Assembly: GCA_008501635.1 (NCBI GenBank)
Contig: QQUJ01000016.1
Coordinates: 79,764 to 143,763, forward strand
Length of the DNA stretch: 64,000 bases
Direction: 5' to 3'
Source of the DNA: Pseudomonadota bacterium
GTDB lineage: Bacteria; Pseudomonadota; Gammaproteobacteria; QQUJ01
Positions within the stretch are counted from its first letter, which is position 1; each line of letters begins with the position of its first letter. Position numbers and translations under genes: made by a program. Below, piece by piece: positions 62,407 through 64,000 of this stretch. Below the pieces are notes generated by a model. That model ran no database searches and had not been told where the DNA came from. It saw only the letters and a list, made by a program, of their open reading frames with translations.

Positions 62407-63160
62407 GTTCGTGCTGGAAACAACCGGATTGTCGAAAAATTTCGGCGGGCTGTTTGCAGTGCAGAACGTCTCGCTGGCGTTTCGCGCCGGCCAGGTTCAC
62501 GCCATCATCGGACCCAACGGCGCGGGTAAAACCACATTCATCAATCTGCTGTCGGGCGATCTGTTGCCCAGCGATGGAACCATCCTCTTCAAAGGCAACG
62601 ACATCACGCGTCTACCGCCCAACAAGATTTCGCAGGCGGGCATCGGGCGCAGTTACCAGAAGACCAATATCTTTCCGCAGTTCACCTGTTTCGATAACTG
62701 CTGGCTGGCCGCGCAATCGCGCCGCCCCAGCTCGATGCGCTTCTTTCGGCGTGCCAAACAGCTGAAGGATGTGCAGGCGCGCGCCGAGAAGGCGCTGGAA
62801 TTGTGCGCACTCACATCACAGAGCAACACCGTTTCAGCCACTATGAGCTACGGCGAACAGCGCCAGCTGGAGATCGGCATGATGCTGGCCACCGAGCCGG
62901 AACTGCTGCTGCTCGACGAACCGCTGGCCGGCATGGGCACCGATGAGTCGCAACAGGTGATCGAACTGCTGAAACGTCTGGCCGAGAATCACACACTGAT
63001 CCTGATCGAGCACGACATGGACGCGGTTTTCGCCGTCGCCGATCGTTTGACCGTGATGGTCAACGGCGCCGTTCTGGAAACCGGCACGGTGGACGAGATA
63101 CGTGCCAACAAAGCGGTGCAGGAAGCCTACCTCGGCGAGGAAGCAGTCGATGGACATTGA
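62399..63160 (+). CDS. livG: ABC transporter ATPase LivG-type
   Basis: 253 residues from ATG 62399; this start (AGGAG 7 nt upstream) is preferred to ATG 62393, which is only 1 nt past the Shine-Dalgarno. Walker A is GPNGAGKTT (residues 37-45), the signature loop reads MSYGEQRQLEIG (modified LSGGQ), and Walker B is ELLLLDEPLAGMG. The H-loop is LILIEHDMD. Energises the HAAT importer with LivF. Overlaps livF by 11 bp. Confidence 0.95.
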   Translation: MSEFVLETTGLSKNFGGLFAVQNVSLAFRAGQVHAIIGPNGAGKTTFINLLSGDLLPSDGTILFKGNDITRLPPNKISQAGIGRSYQKTNIFPQFTCFDNCWLAAQSRRPSSMRFFRRAKQLKDVQARAEKALELCALTSQSNTVSATMSYGEQRQLEIGMMLATEPELLLLDEPLAGMGTDESQQVIELLKRLAENHTLILIEHDMDAVFAVADRLTVMVNGAVLETGTVDEIRANKAVQEAYLGEEAVDGH

Positions 63161-63869
63161 TTCCCCTCTCATCGAAGCACGAGCGATTCATACCTATTAT
63201 GGCGCCAGTCACATACTGTACGGCGTAAGCCTTAAGGTGCAGCGCGGCGAGACCATCAGCCTGATGGGGCGCAACGGCATGGGCAAAACCACGACGCTGC
63301 GATCGCTGATCGGGCTCACACCACCGGGCGCCGGTCAGGTATTGGTCAAAGGCAAAGACACAACCGGCAAGCCACCCCATCGCGTTGCCAAGGCCGGCGT
63401 CGCCTATGTACCGGAAGATCGCGGCATCTTTCCCACGCTCTCGGTGCGCGAGAATCTCATTATGGCGGCCCGCTCAGGCCCCGATGGCCGCCGCGACTGG
63501 GATCTCGAACGCGTGCTCGACCTCTTTCCGCGCCTGGCCGAGCGCATCAACAACATGGGCAATCAACTCTCCGGCGGCGAACAGCAGATGCTCACCGTCG
63601 GACGCGCGTTGATGACTAACCCCGATCTTGTGTTGCTCGATGAAGCGACCGAGGGGCTTGCCCCACTGATCCGCAAAGAGATTTGGTCGGTTATCCGTAA
63701 AATCAAAGAAGCGGGAATCGCAGCGATCGTTGTCGACAAAGACATCACAGCCTTGATGAAGATTGCCGATCGCAACCTCATCATCGTCAAGGGCCAGATC
63801 GTCTATGAAGGCACATCGGAAGAGCTTGCCGCCAAACCCGAAATCCATCAGCAGCATTTGGGTGTATAG
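63150..63869 (+). CDS. livF: ABC transporter ATPase LivF-type
   Basis: 239 residues from ATG 63150, with AGGAAG 6 nt upstream; an in-frame extension to 63102 lies inside livG. Walker A GRNGMGKTT, signature LSGGEQQML, and Walker B LVLLDEATEGLAPLI are intact. Terminal gene of the H-M-G-F set. The H-loop position reads VVDKDITAL, where the usual His appears as Lys; the Walker B residues are normal. Confidence 0.93.
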   Translation: MDIDSPLIEARAIHTYYGASHILYGVSLKVQRGETISLMGRNGMGKTTTLRSLIGLTPPGAGQVLVKGKDTTGKPPHRVAKAGVAYVPEDRGIFPTLSVRENLIMAARSGPDGRRDWDLERVLDLFPRLAERINNMGNQLSGGEQQMLTVGRALMTNPDLVLLDEATEGLAPLIRKEIWSVIRKIKEAGIAAIVVDKDITALMKIADRNLIIVKGQIVYEGTSEELAAKPEIHQQHLGV

Positions 63870-64000
63870 AACCTATCTCATACATGGTCGCCCCTATTTG
63901 CCAAGCCCCCAAGGTAGTGATGGTGAGGAGGTAGAGATTGCAGCCATACATCCGGACTTTGTCTGAGGTAGATACCCCTGTCCCTGATGGAATCCGCTGA
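63870..64000. other. Right-end stretch, nothing recognised
   Basis: 131 bp after livF up to the window edge. No gene start was recognised. Its first bases repeat TAGAACCTATCTCA seen after slyX (11732-11745), which may be chance. Confidence 0.4.

Noticed and set aside
11732..63880. TAGAACCTATCTCA occurs at 11732-11745 and 63867-63880, each starting at a stop codon
   Set aside because: A 14-bp repeat is expected several times by chance in 64 kb counting both strands; no transposase or inverted ends nearby support an insertion element.
1..64000. CRISPR arrays, tRNA or rRNA genes, insertion sequences, prophage genes
   Set aside because: Looked for but not seen: no regularly spaced repeats, no cloverleaf-like stretches in the gaps and no transposase or integrase among the open frames. 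A tRNAscan or Infernal run would be decisive.

Overview
The window looks like a chromosomal segment of a GC-rich gammaproteobacterium. SlyX, AcpH-type ACP phosphodiesterase, AceK, the paired UvrD helicase/PD-(D/E)XK nuclease genes and a gammaproteobacterial type of VWA protein point there. Lineage within the class cannot be fixed by eye; a Chromatiales- or Sedimenticola-like aromatic degrader would fit, but this is a guess. I saw no rRNA, tRNA, CRISPR array, transposase or phage gene.

Left part (1-9.8 kb): isocitrate lyase (cut by the left edge) faces a LysR regulator. Next come a metallo-beta-lactamase-fold hydrolase, a hotdog thioesterase and a DmdC-type acyl-CoA dehydrogenase on the minus strand. 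IDH kinase/phosphatase aceK and a CitE-like lyase follow on the plus strand. The stretch 9.8-15 kb holds a coiled-coil/winged-helix protein, an AT-rich intergenic block, an HNH nuclease, slyX, dxs and a squalene/phytoene synthase.

The 15-25.6 kb part is a coherent glycolate/glyoxylate module: glcD-glcE-glcF-glcB (minus), a divergent IclR regulator, and a TRAP transporter operon dctP-dctQ-dctM. The IclR gene and the TRAP operon share a TTTCA-N5-TGAAA palindrome, so the regulator probably controls both. With aceA and aceK nearby, the left half of the window is dominated by glyoxylate metabolism.

The middle (26-50 kb) is mixed housekeeping and poorly known genes: 5'-nucleotidase, AlaX editing protein, ferritin-like protein, zinc-ribbon M50-like protease, LRAT-like protein, lipid kinase, a Cache-HAMP sensor without output domain and its partner, GFA and VOC proteins, a degenerate HD-GYP protein, DUF429, an AddAB-like repair pair, thioesterase, lipoprotein, and a VWA/coiled-coil membrane pair. 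An aminotransferase and a CaiB-type CoA-transferase follow.

The right end (50.5-63.9 kb) is an aromatic-acid region: paaG-paaH-paaJ/pcaF, acpH and a semialdehyde dehydrogenase on the minus strand; divergently, a benzoate-CoA ligase followed by a complete HAAT/Liv-type ABC importer (binding protein, two permeases, two ATPases). The ring-oxygenating enzymes (Box or Paa) are not in the window. A TTGACG-type operator with an ACGT-TW-ACGT core lies in this divergent region and also in front of the distant ferritin-like gene.
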